From Thermodesulfatator atlanticus DSM 21156 (GTDB taxonomy: Bacteria; Desulfobacterota; Thermodesulfobacteria; Thermodesulfobacteriales; Thermodesulfatatoraceae), in assembly GCF_000421585.1 (NCBI RefSeq), contig NZ_ATXH01000008.1, positions 20,216-84,215 of the forward strand: a stretch of DNA of 64,000 bases. The letters run 5' to 3'. A program made the translations under genes and the position numbers. Position 1 is the first letter of the stretch, and every line of letters begins with the position of its first letter. Positions 9,238-18,463 of the stretch are shown here, in pieces. The notes beneath the pieces are model-generated. The model was not told the origin of the DNA and searched no databases. It was given only the letters and a program-made list of their open reading frames with translations.

Positions 9238-9958
9238 ATTTCTCCTCCAATATTTTCAAGGCTTGCTTGGCTGCCTCTTGTTCAGCCGCTTTTTTGGAAC
9301 GACCTTTGCCTTTGGCTAAAACCTCTCCGTTAAGGCGAACTTCTACCAAAAACTTCTTGGCGTGCTCTGGACCAGAAGCCTCAATGAGCACATACTTTGG
9401 CGTTTTTTTAAAACGTGCCTGAGTAATCTCTTGTAACACGGTTTTATAGTCTGAAAGAAGCCCCCTTTTGGCCTGAGGGATTACCCTTGCAAAAGCCCCG
9501 CGCACAAACTCAAAGGCCTTTTCATAACCCCTGTCAAGATAAATAGCTGCCACCAAAGCCTCAAAAGCTGAAGCAAGTATCGAGGGCTTTTTGCGCCCGC
9601 CTCCCCTTTCTTCACCTGTCCCCAAAAGGATAAGCTCTGAAAGCCCGATCTTTTGAGCCACTTTGCTAAGCCTTTCTTCATTTACCAGCCAGGCTCGCAT
9701 TTTTGAAAGCTCACCTTCACGGAAATCTTTTCCGTAACGCTCGAAAAGAAGATGGCTTATAACTGCTCCAAGAACCGCATCACCCAAAAATTCCAACAGT
9801 TCGTTATCCCCGTAGGGCCAGTCGGGATGGTCTCCCAAAAAAGAGCGATGTGTTAGGGCCTTAAGATAAAAGAGTTCGTTTTTAAAGCGAAACCCCACAC
9901 ATTTAGAAAGCCTTAACAAAAGTTCCTGATATTTTGCTAAATAATCATTGCTGGCCAT
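9218..9958 (-). CDS. rnc: ribonuclease III
   Basis: 246 residues. Double-stranded RNA endonuclease for rRNA and mRNA processing. The catalytic signature ELLEFLGDAVLG lies near residue 53, with later acidic residues in FEALVAAIYLDRG. A double-stranded RNA-binding domain (about 175-240) ends in GKGRSKKAAEQEAAKQAL. It is translationally coupled to era (20-bp overlap) and lies 38 bases after rlpA on the same strand. Confidence 0.95.
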   Translation of the reverse strand: MASNDYLAKYQELLLRLSKCVGFRFKNELFYLKALTHRSFLGDHPDWPYGDNELLEFLGDAVLGAVISHLLFERYGKDFREGELSKMRAWLVNEERLSKVAQKIGLSELILLGTGEERGGGRKKPSILASAFEALVAAIYLDRGYEKAFEFVRGAFARVIPQAKRGLLSDYKTVLQEITQARFKKTPKYVLIEASGPEHAKKFLVEVRLNGEVLAKGKGRSKKAAEQEAAKQALKILEEKYGTKGK

Positions 9959-9996
9959 GAAAAGAGGAATAATCAGCCTAACGAAAGATGCAAGCT

Positions 9997-10704
9997 TTAG
10001 CGCGCAATAATAAAGGCTTGAGGGAAATGTTTTTCAAGAAGAGAAAGCATCTTTTTGGCGCGCCCAAGATCATTAGCCACAAAGACCTGTACGCGGTAAA
10101 AAGTGCGGCCGTCTTTACTGTAGGGCTCAATAGTAACAATGGAATATCTTTTTCTGAGCTTTTCTTTGAGCTTGATAGCATTGGCATAATTCGCAAAAGC
10201 TCCCACCTGAATGAAATAGCGCCCCTTAAGAGAAAGATGTGCTTTGGGAGAAGTCTCACTTAGCGCCTGAATCCTCACCCAGGCCGTGCCTTTTTGGTGC
10301 ATACCAAGGGCTCGGGCAGCGGCAAAGCTTAAGTCAATGATGCGCCCTTTAACAAACGGCCCTCTATCGTTAATGCGCACGATGACCTGACGGCCATTTT
10401 CCAGGTTGGTTACCAGGACTTTCGTCCCCATAGGAAGGATTCTGTGCGCCGCGGTATAGGCATACATGTTGTATCGCTCACCACTTGCCGTGGTCTTTCC
10501 GTGAAAGCCTGGGCCATACCAGGAAGCAACGCCTTCTTCCACATAACCTTGCGCTGACGGCAAAGGATAGTAAACCTTTCCGCCTACACGATATGGGCGC
10601 TGGGTTGGGGGGGCTTTTGGCGCGTAAACTTTCTTGCTAACCTTCGGAGGAGGTGCACAGCCAAAAACCAGCAAAAACATTACTAAAATGGGGACAAACC
10701 GCAT
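9997..10704 (-). CDS. rlpA: septal-ring lytic transglycosylase RlpA-like lipoprotein
   Basis: 235 residues from ATG 10704. The longer open frame upstream is discarded because this ATG opens a lipoprotein signal ([16 protein letters not shown]). A double-psi beta-barrel RlpA domain follows, with [19 protein letters not shown] and RINDRGPF containing the catalytic Asp region. A C-terminal SPOR domain (about 155-233) begins [14 protein letters not shown]. The family acts on denuded peptidoglycan at the septum in the periplasm. Its start codon interleaves with that of the divergent gene at 10703 (shared CATG). Confidence 0.88.
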   Translation of the reverse strand: MRFVPILVMFLLVFGCAPPPKVSKKVYAPKAPPTQRPYRVGGKVYYPLPSAQGYVEEGVASWYGPGFHGKTTASGERYNMYAYTAAHRILPMGTKVLVTNLENGRQVIVRINDRGPFVKGRIIDLSFAAARALGMHQKGTAWVRIQALSETSPKAHLSLKGRYFIQVGAFANYANAIKLKEKLRKRYSIVTIEPYSKDGRTFYRVQVFVANDLGRAKKMLSLLEKHFPQAFIIAR

Positions 10705-11461
10705 GACACAGGAGATTTTATCAGAAATAAAACTTGCCAAGAAGGCTTTAAGGGAAAAAATCTGGCAAAAACTAACAGAAGAAGGCGTTTCTCGCTTTCC
10801 CGGGGCCTTTGGCCGGATTCCTAACTTTGTAGGGGCTGAAGCTGCCGCGGAAAAAGCGGCTTCTTTAGAGGTTTTTAAAAAAGCCAACTATATCAAAGCA
10901 AACCCTGATAGCCCTCAGCTCCCGCTAAGGGTCAAGGCTCTTTTAGCAGGCAAGACCATTTTCATGGCGGTGCCAAAACTAAAGGCCGAAAAGCCTTTTA
11001 TAAGGCTTGACCCTGCGGGGCTAAAAGTTCATCCTCTGCGTGCTGCCACTATCAAAGGAGCCTTTAAATACGGTGAACCAGTTGCCCCTGAAGAAATGCC
11101 TTCTATTGACCTGGTTATTACAGGGTGCGTGGCTGTTAATCTAAAAGGTCATCGCCTGGGCAAGGGAGGAGGGTACGCAGACCTTGAACTGGCTCTTCTG
11201 GCTGAGTTTCAAAAAATAAACGAAAAAACGGCTATTCTTACCACCGTCCATCCCTTACAAATAGTCAAAGAAATTCCCTTGGAAGAACATGATTTTTCCG
11301 TAGATTTTATTGCTACTCCAGAAAGTGTCTTTAAAAGAGAAGGAAAAAAACTCTTTCCCCGTGGTATTATTTGGGAAATCCTTCCAGAAGACAAGCTACG
11401 AGCAATCCCTATTTTAGGTCGTTTAAAGGTTTCCACAAAATCCTCGAAATTTATGGAATAA
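10703..11461 (+). CDS. 5-formyltetrahydrofolate cyclo-ligase family protein
   Basis: 252 residues from ATG 10703. The sequence resembles the MTHFS-like family: a Lys/Arg-rich N terminus ([13 protein letters not shown]), then [15 protein letters not shown] and [15 protein letters not shown], matching the substrate loop GxGGGYxD. Enzymes of this family convert 5-formyl- to 5,10-methenyl-tetrahydrofolate with ATP. This longer version resembles archaeal and MTHFSD-type proteins, so the exact substrate is uncertain. An in-frame ATG at 10634 lies inside the divergent rlpA and is unlikely. Confidence 0.75.
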   Translation: MTQEILSEIKLAKKALREKIWQKLTEEGVSRFPGAFGRIPNFVGAEAAAEKAASLEVFKKANYIKANPDSPQLPLRVKALLAGKTIFMAVPKLKAEKPFIRLDPAGLKVHPLRAATIKGAFKYGEPVAPEEMPSIDLVITGCVAVNLKGHRLGKGGGYADLELALLAEFQKINEKTAILTTVHPLQIVKEIPLEEHDFSVDFIATPESVFKREGKKLFPRGIIWEILPEDKLRAIPILGRLKVSTKSSKFME

Positions 11462-11747
11462 AATTCCACAAACCTTAAGAATGCCTACCCTTTTATATTG
11501 AAGCTGGAGAGTTTTGTCCGATAAATTGCTGTGGCTACGCGACTTGCACACTTCGATCTCGTAAAATACTCGCTAGCCATGATTTTTGTTCAAGTGCTGC
11601 TCCCTCCACCCACACCACGGCATTTAAACAAATTTTAGCAAAAAACCTTGATGCGTACCTGACAATCTTTTTCAAAATTTTTAAAAGGTCTCGTCAAGCA
11701 GGGGAAAATAGGTGATAATGAATCCAAAATTAAGTTTCTATTTTAAG
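11462..11747. other. intergenic stretch without a recognised gene
   Basis: No coding frame or RNA that I can support. A TGGCTA/TAGCCA pair lies around 11531-11581, and a lone AAAGGTCTC at 11684-11692 resembles one end of the dispersed repeat that begins at 11748. The parAB promoter is probably between here and 11858, but no convincing -35/-10 pair was found. Confidence 0.4.
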
Positions 11748-11852
11748 GAGGCCTTTGCAAAATTGCCGCGAATAGTTTTGCAAGCACAGCCACAAGGGAG
11801 CCGTTCCTATTTTTTCGAAACAAAAAAACGGAACGGATCTAGCAAAGGTCTC
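11748..11852 (+). repeat. dispersed palindromic repeat, copy A
   Basis: About 105 bp bounded by inverted ends (GAGGCCTTTGCAAAATTG on the left, GCAAAGGTCTC on the right). It has an internal hairpin of CCGTTCCTATTTTTTCG with CGGAACGG. The same organisation recurs at seven other places in the window. It ends seven bases before the parS site upstream of parA. Confidence 0.85.
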
Positions 11853-11858
11853 TTGAGA

Positions 11859-11874
11859 TGTTTCACGTGAAACA
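11859..11874. promoter_or_regulatory. parS: parS centromere site 1
   Basis: Perfect 16-bp palindrome TGTTTCACGTGAAACA, the widely conserved ParB-binding site. It occupies the 16 bases immediately before the parA ATG (11875), where a ribosome-binding site would normally sit; no Shine-Dalgarno is visible. ParB bound here could therefore affect parAB expression as well as nucleate the partition complex. Confidence 0.93.
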
Positions 11875-12648
11875 ATGCCTAGAATCATAGCTGTTGCCAA
11901 CCAAAAAGGGGGGGTGGGGAAAACCACCACCGCCCTAAGCCTTGCTTCCGCACTGGCTATTTTAGGCCAGGAAGTACTCCTTATCGATATAGACCCCCAG
12001 GCCAACACCTCAAGCGGGCTAGGCCTGCGCCAAACAAAACCAAACCTTTACGATATCCTTTTAAACGGTGCAGACCCTGGAAGAGCCCTTTATGAAACAT
12101 CTTATCCCAAACTAAAACTCTTACCCTCAACAATAGATCTCATTGGCAGTGAGATAGAGCTCGCTAACAAAGAAAGGCGGGAATATCTCCTGGCAAACAT
12201 CATCGCCCAAGTAGGCAAAAATTTTCGCTACATTTTAATTGACTGCCCGCCATCCCTTGGTCTTTTAACCTTAAATGCCCTCGTAGCTGCCCAAGGGGTT
12301 TTAATCCCCCTTCAATGTGAATATTATGCCCTTGAAGGCCTAAGCCTTCTTATAAATACCATCAGACGTGTTAAAAAGAACTTTAACCCCAAGCTCTATC
12401 TCTATGGCATCCTTTTGACAATGTACGACGCACGCAATAAGCTCACCAAACAAGTGGAATCCGAAGTGAGACGCCACTTTGGCAGGGCGGTCTTTCAAAC
12501 GGTTATTCCGCGCAACGTACGTCTAAGCGAAGCTCCGAGTCACGGCAAGCCCATTTTTGCTTATGATCCCTCCTCAAGAGGAGCGCGAGCTTATATGACC
12601 CTTGCCCAAGAAATTCTCAAACGGGAGGCAAACCTTGGCAAAATCTAA
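11875..12648 (+). CDS. parA: chromosome partitioning ATPase ParA (Soj)
   Basis: 257 residues. Deviant Walker A motif KGGVGKTTTALSLA near residue 11, LLIDIDPQANTSSGLG near 37 and DCPPSLGLLTLNAL near 123 identify the chromosomal ParA/Soj family. These proteins form ATP-dependent gradients on the nucleoid to segregate origins. It overlaps parB by 14 bp (TTG start at 12635), so the two are coupled. A parS site abuts its start codon. Confidence 0.95.
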   Translation: MPRIIAVANQKGGVGKTTTALSLASALAILGQEVLLIDIDPQANTSSGLGLRQTKPNLYDILLNGADPGRALYETSYPKLKLLPSTIDLIGSEIELANKERREYLLANIIAQVGKNFRYILIDCPPSLGLLTLNALVAAQGVLIPLQCEYYALEGLSLLINTIRRVKKNFNPKLYLYGILLTMYDARNKLTKQVESEVRRHFGRAVFQTVIPRNVRLSEAPSHGKPIFAYDPSSRGARAYMTLAQEILKREANLGKI

Positions 12649-13489
12649 AGAAAAAGGCCTAGGTCGCGGGTTAGACGCCCTTTTACCCGACGAAACATTC
12701 TCTGAACCAGGAGAAGAAATCTTTTTCTGTCCCATTGAGGCCTTGAGACCTTCTCCCTACCAACCCCGTATCCAAAAGGAAAAAGGCCTTGAAGAGCTTG
12801 CGGCTTCAATCAAAGAAAAGGGCCTTCTTCAGCCACTTCTTGTGCGGGAAGTAACCCCTGGGATTTATGAAATCGTGGCGGGAGAAAGGCGCTTTCAGGC
12901 CGCACGCCTGGCAGGGCTTAAGCGTGTACCGGTTATCGTAAAAGAACTTTCTCACCAGGAGACCCTTGAACTTGCCCTTATAGAGAATCTTCAGCGCGAA
13001 GACTTAAACCCCATCGAAGAGGCCTTAGGATACCAAAGGCTCATGGAAGAATTTGACCTCACCCAAGAAGAAGTAGCCCAAAAAGTCGGCAAAAGCCGCG
13101 CTGCCGTAGCAAATACACTACGGCTACTTAAACTTCCAGCGTTCCTGCAGGACGACCTGCTAAACGATCGCATCTCTGCAGGCCACGCCAGGGCCCTTCT
13201 ACCCCTTGCCCACGACGAAAACCTCCTGCGCCAGATACGGGACCAGATAATCAAAAAGGGGCTTTCTGTTAGAGAAACCGAAGACCTGGTAAAAAAACTC
13301 AAAGAAAAAACTACACCCAAACCAAAAGAATCGCCCAAAGATCCCGATATCATCGCCCTTGAACAGGAGCTTGCTCAGGTCATCGGCGCAAGGGTAAAAA
13401 TATCATGGGGCAAAAATAAAGGTAAGCTCGTAATAGAATTTAAGTCTTCGGAACAGTTTGAATCTTTTCTGGAAAGGCTTAAAGGATAA
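12635..13489 (+). CDS. parB: chromosome partitioning CTP-binding protein ParB (Spo0J)
   Basis: 284 residues from TTG 12635, chosen because GGGAGG at 12623-12628 is spaced six bases from it and the protein then begins LAKSKEKGLGRGLDALLP, the typical ParB N terminus. An upstream ATG at 12602 would add residues read from parA in another frame. The ParB/Srx box GERRFQAARLAG, ENLQREDLNPIEEA and the helix-turn-helix LTQEEVAQKVGKSRAAVAN are intact. It binds the two parS sites described here. The next gene starts within its stop codon (TAATG). Confidence 0.95.
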   Translation: MAKSKEKGLGRGLDALLPDETFSEPGEEIFFCPIEALRPSPYQPRIQKEKGLEELAASIKEKGLLQPLLVREVTPGIYEIVAGERRFQAARLAGLKRVPVIVKELSHQETLELALIENLQREDLNPIEEALGYQRLMEEFDLTQEEVAQKVGKSRAAVANTLRLLKLPAFLQDDLLNDRISAGHARALLPLAHDENLLRQIRDQIIKKGLSVRETEDLVKKLKEKTTPKPKESPKDPDIIALEQELAQVIGARVKISWGKNKGKLVIEFKSSEQFESFLERLKG

Positions 13490-13980
13490 TGGCCCTTCAT
13501 TTGTTAATTGATGGATACAATCTTTTACACCAAATTCCGGAACTAGTCTTACTTATGCAGGAAGATCCAGAAGAAGCACGCAAGGCCCTGCTTAAACAAC
13601 TCCAGGAATACCAGCGCATCAGACGGCATAAAATTACTGTTGTCTTCGATGCCTGGGGGAGAAATGAACCACAAAGCAAAGTAAACATAAAAGGTATTCA
13701 GGTTATTTTTACCGCTCACGGGGAAACCGCTGACGATTATATCAAGCGCCGCGCTGCTAAAGAAAAAGAAAGAGCCGTGGTGATAACTTCTGACAGAGCT
13801 ATCCGGAGCTATGTGGAAACCTATGGTGCCATCTCGGTGACCTCACGAGACTTTCTCTCGCGCATGGAAGCGGCTTTTTACGAAGAAATGAAAGGCGAAA
13901 AATTGGCCTTTGAGCCACGTCCACGTAAAAGACTCCCGAAAAAAGCCCGTCAGCGCCTGGCTAAAATCGCTAAACTCTAA
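13489..13980 (+). CDS. NYN-domain (YacP-like) ribonuclease family protein
   Basis: 163 residues. It starts LLIDGYNLLHQIPEL and carries VVFDAWG, DDYIKRRAAKE and VITSDRAIRSYVETYGA, the acidic residues expected of the YacP-like NYN (PIN-like) fold. This family includes RNases acting on rRNA or mRNA. The C terminus is strongly basic (RPRKRLPKKARQRLAK), consistent with RNA binding. Its ATG overlaps the parB stop codon, indicating co-translation. Confidence 0.8.
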   Translation: MALHLLIDGYNLLHQIPELVLLMQEDPEEARKALLKQLQEYQRIRRHKITVVFDAWGRNEPQSKVNIKGIQVIFTAHGETADDYIKRRAAKEKERAVVITSDRAIRSYVETYGAISVTSRDFLSRMEAAFYEEMKGEKLAFEPRPRKRLPKKARQRLAKIAKL

Positions 13981-13991
13981 GAGGGGCGGCC

Positions 13992-15656
13992 ATGATTCTT
14001 CTAACTGACGTAGTCTTAGTATTGGGGTCTGCTTTTGTAAGTAGTCTTATTGCTCATTATTTGCGTATTCCTAACATCATTGGTTTCATTGTGGCAGGGG
14101 CCTTGATTGGCCCTTACGGTTTGCACCTGATTAAGGCCAAAGAGGCCGTACATTTTTTAGCAGAACTTGGCGTGGTACTACTGCTTTTTACCATTGGCCT
14201 TGAGTTTTCCCCGGCGCATCTGGCAAAACTAAGACGCATCGCCTTACTTGGCGGAAGCCTTCAAATCGTTACAACCCTCCTTATCTCGGGGATATTTGTC
14301 TATTTTGCTTTCAAAGGCAGTATTCCCTTTGCATTTTTCGTGGGAGCTTACGTAGCCTTAAGCAGCACCGCCATCGTGCTCACTTTGCTTCAAGAACGCG
14401 GAGAGCTTGAAACGCCTTACGGACGTGCTTCCCTTGGAATTCTTCTTTTCCAGGACATGGCCATCGTGCCTTTAATGCTGCTCATCCCGCTTTTAGCAGG
14501 AAAACACAAGGCCGACGTAGGCCTTTTGCTAATCCTTTTAAAAACCTTCCTGCTTCTTGGGGGAGCTTACGTAATAAGCCGATGGGTGCTTGGCTTTTTT
14601 ATGGATATCATTGCCCGCACCAGAAACCGTGAGCTATTCCTGCTTGCAACCCTTACTTTTTGCCTGGCAATAGCCTGGGCTGCTTATCTCGCGGGGCTGT
14701 CTCTTTCTCTTGGTGCATTTTTGGCTGGCTTTATCTTAGCCCGCTCCCCTTATAGTCACCAGGCCACGGCAAACATCCTGCCTTTTAAAGACCTGCTCAT
14801 TTGTATCTTTTTTGTCTCTGTGGGCATGTTTTTCGATATACGCTTTTTTATTAGCGAGATCCCTGTGATTTTAGGGGCAGGCCTTACAATTTTTATACTT
14901 AAAAGCAGCATTATCTTCGGCATTTTGCGTTTTATTTTGCGCTATCCTCTCCACGTGGCCTTTCTCGTAGGAGTCAGCCTTTTCCAGATCGGAGAATTTT
15001 CTTTTGTGCTGGCGCAAGAGGCCTTAAAGTTTGAACTCATTGATCTTTCTATTTTTCAGTTGCTTTCCTCTATTTCTATTTTGACCATGCTACTTACTCC
15101 CCTTGTCATAGCTCTAGCTAGGCGGCGCTTACCCATGGTGGCTGAAGACAAGGTCTGTCCTATTGTCCCTGAAAATCACATGATAATCGTGGGGCTTGGC
15201 GTGGCAGGGATGGCTCTGCGCACCGCTGCCAAACGTGTGGGAATTCCTTACGTTATCATAGAAATGAACCCTGACACCGTAAGACGCGAAAAAGCAGCTG
15301 GAGAACCCATCGTCTTCGGCGATGCCACTTACGAATACATCTTACGCCAAGCGGGATTGGAAAAAGCAAAAGTGTTAGCTGTGACCATTCCAGATAGCAA
15401 AGCTGCCCGTGTGATAGTGGGGCTTGCCAAGCACGTCAAACCTGACATTTACACCCTGGTGCGCACTAGATACGTCGCAGAAATGGTCTCTCTTTTGGAA
15501 CTAGGGGCAGATGAAGTGGTGCCTGAAGAGCTTGTAGCTGCGCTAAGCATGTTCGCCCGGGTACTTAGGCTCTATTTGGTTCCCGAAGAAGACATCAGGC
15601 GATACCTTGAAGAATTTGCCAACAAACACTACGCGCTTTTTAGAAAAGCCGTGTAA
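13992..15656 (+). CDS. Kef-type monovalent cation/proton antiporter with TrkA-N domain
   Basis: 554 residues. About 12 transmembrane segments form a CPA2 exchanger domain (residues 1-380), with LLLFTIGLEFS, SSTAIVLTLL and GILLFQDMAIVPLML being characteristic. A cytosolic Rossmann TrkA-N (RCK) domain follows: MIIVGLGVAGMALRTAAKR, then GDATYEYILRQAGL. The likely role is K+ or Na+/H+ exchange gated by a nucleotide or redox ligand. It starts 11 bases after the NYN gene and converges with the DUF362 gene (17-bp overlap). Confidence 0.87.
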   Translation: MILLTDVVLVLGSAFVSSLIAHYLRIPNIIGFIVAGALIGPYGLHLIKAKEAVHFLAELGVVLLLFTIGLEFSPAHLAKLRRIALLGGSLQIVTTLLISGIFVYFAFKGSIPFAFFVGAYVALSSTAIVLTLLQERGELETPYGRASLGILLFQDMAIVPLMLLIPLLAGKHKADVGLLLILLKTFLLLGGAYVISRWVLGFFMDIIARTRNRELFLLATLTFCLAIAWAAYLAGLSLSLGAFLAGFILARSPYSHQATANILPFKDLLICIFFVSVGMFFDIRFFISEIPVILGAGLTIFILKSSIIFGILRFILRYPLHVAFLVGVSLFQIGEFSFVLAQEALKFELIDLSIFQLLSSISILTMLLTPLVIALARRRLPMVAEDKVCPIVPENHMIIVGLGVAGMALRTAAKRVGIPYVIIEMNPDTVRREKAAGEPIVFGDATYEYILRQAGLEKAKVLAVTIPDSKAARVIVGLAKHVKPDIYTLVRTRYVAEMVSLLELGADEVVPEELVAALSMFARVLRLYLVPEEDIRRYLEEFANKHYALFRKAV

Positions 15657-16545
15657 AGAGCCGCTTGGTAAAACTCTTAATCAGCCTCAAAGGTTGAAAA
15701 CTTATCGGGCTAAGGCTTTGGGGAAGCTCTATACTAAATGCTGCTGGAAGACCTTTTACTTCAATATTTTGGGGAAAAGCGGCGGGAATTGATAGGTCTT
15801 GAGCGGCTTTCCATAGGGGCACGTCCTGAATACTAAGCCCTAAACGCTCATAAATAGCGGTATCAAGGGCAAAGGCATTTTGTGCCGCTACTATCATTCC
15901 CAATTTTTTTGGTCGCCCACCTGTTGGACCCCGGCCTTCCATAGCAACTACGGCATCAAGGATATTGACTTTTACCGGAAGCATGGTCGCCACTTCGCAA
16001 ATCATGCGGGCAAAAAGATTGTCTTTTTCTCCCAGGCGGGTATGAAGCCACGCCTTTTCCACACCTACCACACACCCAAACAAATTCTTCACTGCAAGGG
16101 TCAACAAAAGTTGGTTGTGCACCTTAAATCGCGGTACATTGACAATGGCATAAGCTGAAAGGGCCTCGTGAGCAAGAGAGACCTTTATACCACAAGGAAG
16201 CAAAACTTTCTTTTTGTGTCTGAATTTCGTTATAGGAACGCCGATTTCGGAAAGAGCTTTTTCCGCCCCGCTGGCCCGGGCTACCCTTTTTGCGGTGCCA
16301 AAGGCAGGGGAGTCTGCTATAAAAGGCCTGGCTCCCATGTCCAGAAGGCACTCGCAAACTGCCCTTAACACCAGAGGATGGGTACAAGAAAGATAAGCCT
16401 GCCGAAAAGTAACAAAATTTGGCTTAACCAAAATCTTTTGCCCAGAAAAATCCCTCTCAAATCCCTTTAAAAATTCGTACAGAAGATCCTTTAAAGGATT
16501 CAAATCATAAGAGTGACAGGGATAGGCAGTAACTTTATAAGGCAC
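15640..16545 (-). CDS. DUF362 domain protein
   Basis: 301 residues. Family features include VKPNFVTF near residue 42, HPLVLRAVCECL and the central FKVHNQLLLTLAVKNLFGCVVG with the expected Lys/His, plus DAVVAMEGRGPTGG. No ferredoxin-type CxxCxxCxxxC segment is present, unlike many members. The function is unknown; some relatives work with iron-sulfur or radical-SAM systems. It overlaps the 3' end of pncB by 11 bp and is probably translated after it. Confidence 0.75.
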   Translation of the reverse strand: MPYKVTAYPCHSYDLNPLKDLLYEFLKGFERDFSGQKILVKPNFVTFRQAYLSCTHPLVLRAVCECLLDMGARPFIADSPAFGTAKRVARASGAEKALSEIGVPITKFRHKKKVLLPCGIKVSLAHEALSAYAIVNVPRFKVHNQLLLTLAVKNLFGCVVGVEKAWLHTRLGEKDNLFARMICEVATMLPVKVNILDAVVAMEGRGPTGGRPKKLGMIVAAQNAFALDTAIYERLGLSIQDVPLWKAAQDLSIPAAFPQNIEVKGLPAAFSIELPQSLSPISFQPLRLIKSFTKRLFTRLF

Positions 16546-17902
16546 TTTTTACTTCTTTTAGGCGGATTTCTTCTTCTGTCTTTTTTTGCACGGAAAGCAA
16601 TAACTGAGAATACTCAACCGGATAAAAGCTATCTTTTGGAGGGACAACTTCATTAAAAGGGGCCGGAATCTTTTCTAGGTTTTGCTGAATAGCCTTCCGA
16701 AGGACACAAAGTCCTGGCGGAGCTATTAACCTTTTACCTTTCTCCATCGCTTTTTCGAGCAACGGATAACCTTCAGGATAATTTTCCTCACGCAGGCAAA
16801 TTACGTCTTTAAAAAATTTACCATTTTTTTCAAGGCGAAATACCTGCTTGGGCCCTGCCAAGGTCTTTTTCCCGTGAGAGAGCTTTGTTACAGGGCGGTT
16901 ATCGTACGCCACAAGCTTGTAAGCGGCATCAAGAAAAGGGGCATCAGCAGAAACTCCCACTTTGGTCCCCACGCCAAAGGCATCTATAGGGGCACCTTCA
17001 GCCAAAAGTTTTTTGATTTCATACTCATCAAGACCGCCACTTACAAAAATCTTCACGTAGGTAAGTCCGGCGTCATCTAAAATTTGCCGCACTTTTTTGG
17101 CAAGGTAAGCCAAATCTCCACTGTCAAGGCGCACCCCTTTCAACTTTTTGCCTTTCTCCTCAAGCGCCTTGGCCACAACCACTGCTTTTTTGGCAGCCGC
17201 GAGTGTATCGTAGGTATCAAGCAAAAGAATGGTATTTTCTGGGAAGACATCGGCAAAGGCAGAAAAGGCTTTGATCTCAGTTTCAAAGCTTTCGACATAG
17301 GAATGAGCCATGGTCCCGGTCACAGGAATGCCGTATAGTTGTCCGGCAAGGGTATTGCTCGTGGCTGAAAAACCAACAGCATACGAGGCCCGGGCGACTT
17401 TTAACGCTGCTTCAAGGCCATGGGTGCGTCTGGCAGAAAAATCAACCACCCCGCGCCCAGAAGCTGCCAATACGTTTCTTACTGCTTTGCTGGCAATTAG
17501 CGACTGGAAACACAACGCATTGATGACAAAAGTCTCGATAAGCTGGGCTTCAGGAAGAGGTGCGGTGATCTCTAAAACCGGTTCTTCAGCAAAAAAAACC
17601 GCACCCTCAGGCATGGCCCAAACATCGCCGGAAAACCTTAACTCTCGAAGAAAATCTAAAAAATCAGCGGAAAAAAGCTTTAAGGATTTTAGATAAGCCA
17701 GATCTTCTTCGGAAAAAGAAAAATTTTCTAAAAAATCAAGTACTTCCTGTAAGCCCAAAAAAATAAAAAAGCGCCAGTTTGAAGGGTAACTGCGCACGAA
17801 AAAAGAAAAAGTTGCCGGCGCAAACATTTCGCGCTCAAAGTAAACCGCGGCCATGGTGAGTTCATAAAGGTCTGTGAACAACGGGGAAGTTTTTACGCTC
17901 AT
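16535..17902 (-). CDS. pncB: nicotinate phosphoribosyltransferase
   Basis: 455 residues. Converts nicotinate plus PRPP to nicotinate mononucleotide, the Preiss-Handler entry to NAD. The N terminus SPLFTDLYELTMAAVYF and the segments DFSARRTHG, TGTMAHSYVESF (phosphorylatable His), GVRLDSGDLAYLA and FGVGTKVGVS are diagnostic. It overlaps the preceding nicotinamidase-like gene by four bases (ATGA), so nicotinamide can be deamidated and captured by products of one operon. Confidence 0.93.
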   Translation of the reverse strand: MSVKTSPLFTDLYELTMAAVYFEREMFAPATFSFFVRSYPSNWRFFIFLGLQEVLDFLENFSFSEEDLAYLKSLKLFSADFLDFLRELRFSGDVWAMPEGAVFFAEEPVLEITAPLPEAQLIETFVINALCFQSLIASKAVRNVLAASGRGVVDFSARRTHGLEAALKVARASYAVGFSATSNTLAGQLYGIPVTGTMAHSYVESFETEIKAFSAFADVFPENTILLLDTYDTLAAAKKAVVVAKALEEKGKKLKGVRLDSGDLAYLAKKVRQILDDAGLTYVKIFVSGGLDEYEIKKLLAEGAPIDAFGVGTKVGVSADAPFLDAAYKLVAYDNRPVTKLSHGKKTLAGPKQVFRLEKNGKFFKDVICLREENYPEGYPLLEKAMEKGKRLIAPPGLCVLRKAIQQNLEKIPAPFNEVVPPKDSFYPVEYSQLLLSVQKKTEEEIRLKEVKSAL

Positions 17903-18414
17903 AGGATTTCTGCTTTGTAGATCCGTTCCATGCGTTTTAGGGCAAAGCGATGCATCTCCTCATCGAAATCGCCAACGCAGTCTTTATAAACAATTATTTT
18001 GAAATTTCGAAAAAAGGCATCTGCTGCGGTATCCATCACACAAATACTGGTGCATACCCCTGTAAGACAAACAGTATCAACGCCCTTTTCCCTAAGAACT
18101 TCTTCGAGCCGGGTACGGAAAAACCCGCTAAAACGCGTCTTGGGAACAATCACTTCGTGCTCAAGGGGCAAAAGCTCTGGAATTATCTCAGCACCCCAGG
18201 AACCAGCCACAGCATGCACAGGGAAGGCGGAAAACTCTTCATCATTCGGGCTATGCTGATCGCAAAGATAAATAACGGGTAGATTTTCTTTTCTGAATCG
18301 TGCAAGCTTTTCTTTTAGTGGCGGGATAATCGCACGCACTGCTTCCCCACAGAAAAGCGCTCCTTCAGGCGCCAAAAAATCATTTATCATGTCGATGACA
18401 AGCAAGGCCTTCAT
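17899..18414 (-). CDS. isochorismatase-family hydrolase, probable nicotinamidase
   Basis: 171 residues. The catalytic triad can be placed: Asp in LLVIDMINDFL (residue 7), Lys in VIVPKTRFSGFF (about 91) and Cys in LTGVCTSICVMDTA (about 122), with the usual cis-peptide TGVCT region. DQHSPNDEEFSAFPVHAVAGS corresponds to the metal-site segment of nicotinamidases. The tight link with pncB supports nicotinamide as the substrate (inference), giving nicotinate for the next enzyme. Confidence 0.82.
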   Translation of the reverse strand: MKALLVIDMINDFLAPEGALFCGEAVRAIIPPLKEKLARFRKENLPVIYLCDQHSPNDEEFSAFPVHAVAGSWGAEIIPELLPLEHEVIVPKTRFSGFFRTRLEEVLREKGVDTVCLTGVCTSICVMDTAADAFFRNFKIIVYKDCVGDFDEEMHRFALKRMERIYKAEIL

Positions 18415-18463
18415 TGCCTAGGAAATTAGTAAATAATTTTTTCCCTGACAAGTAAGTTTTGAA

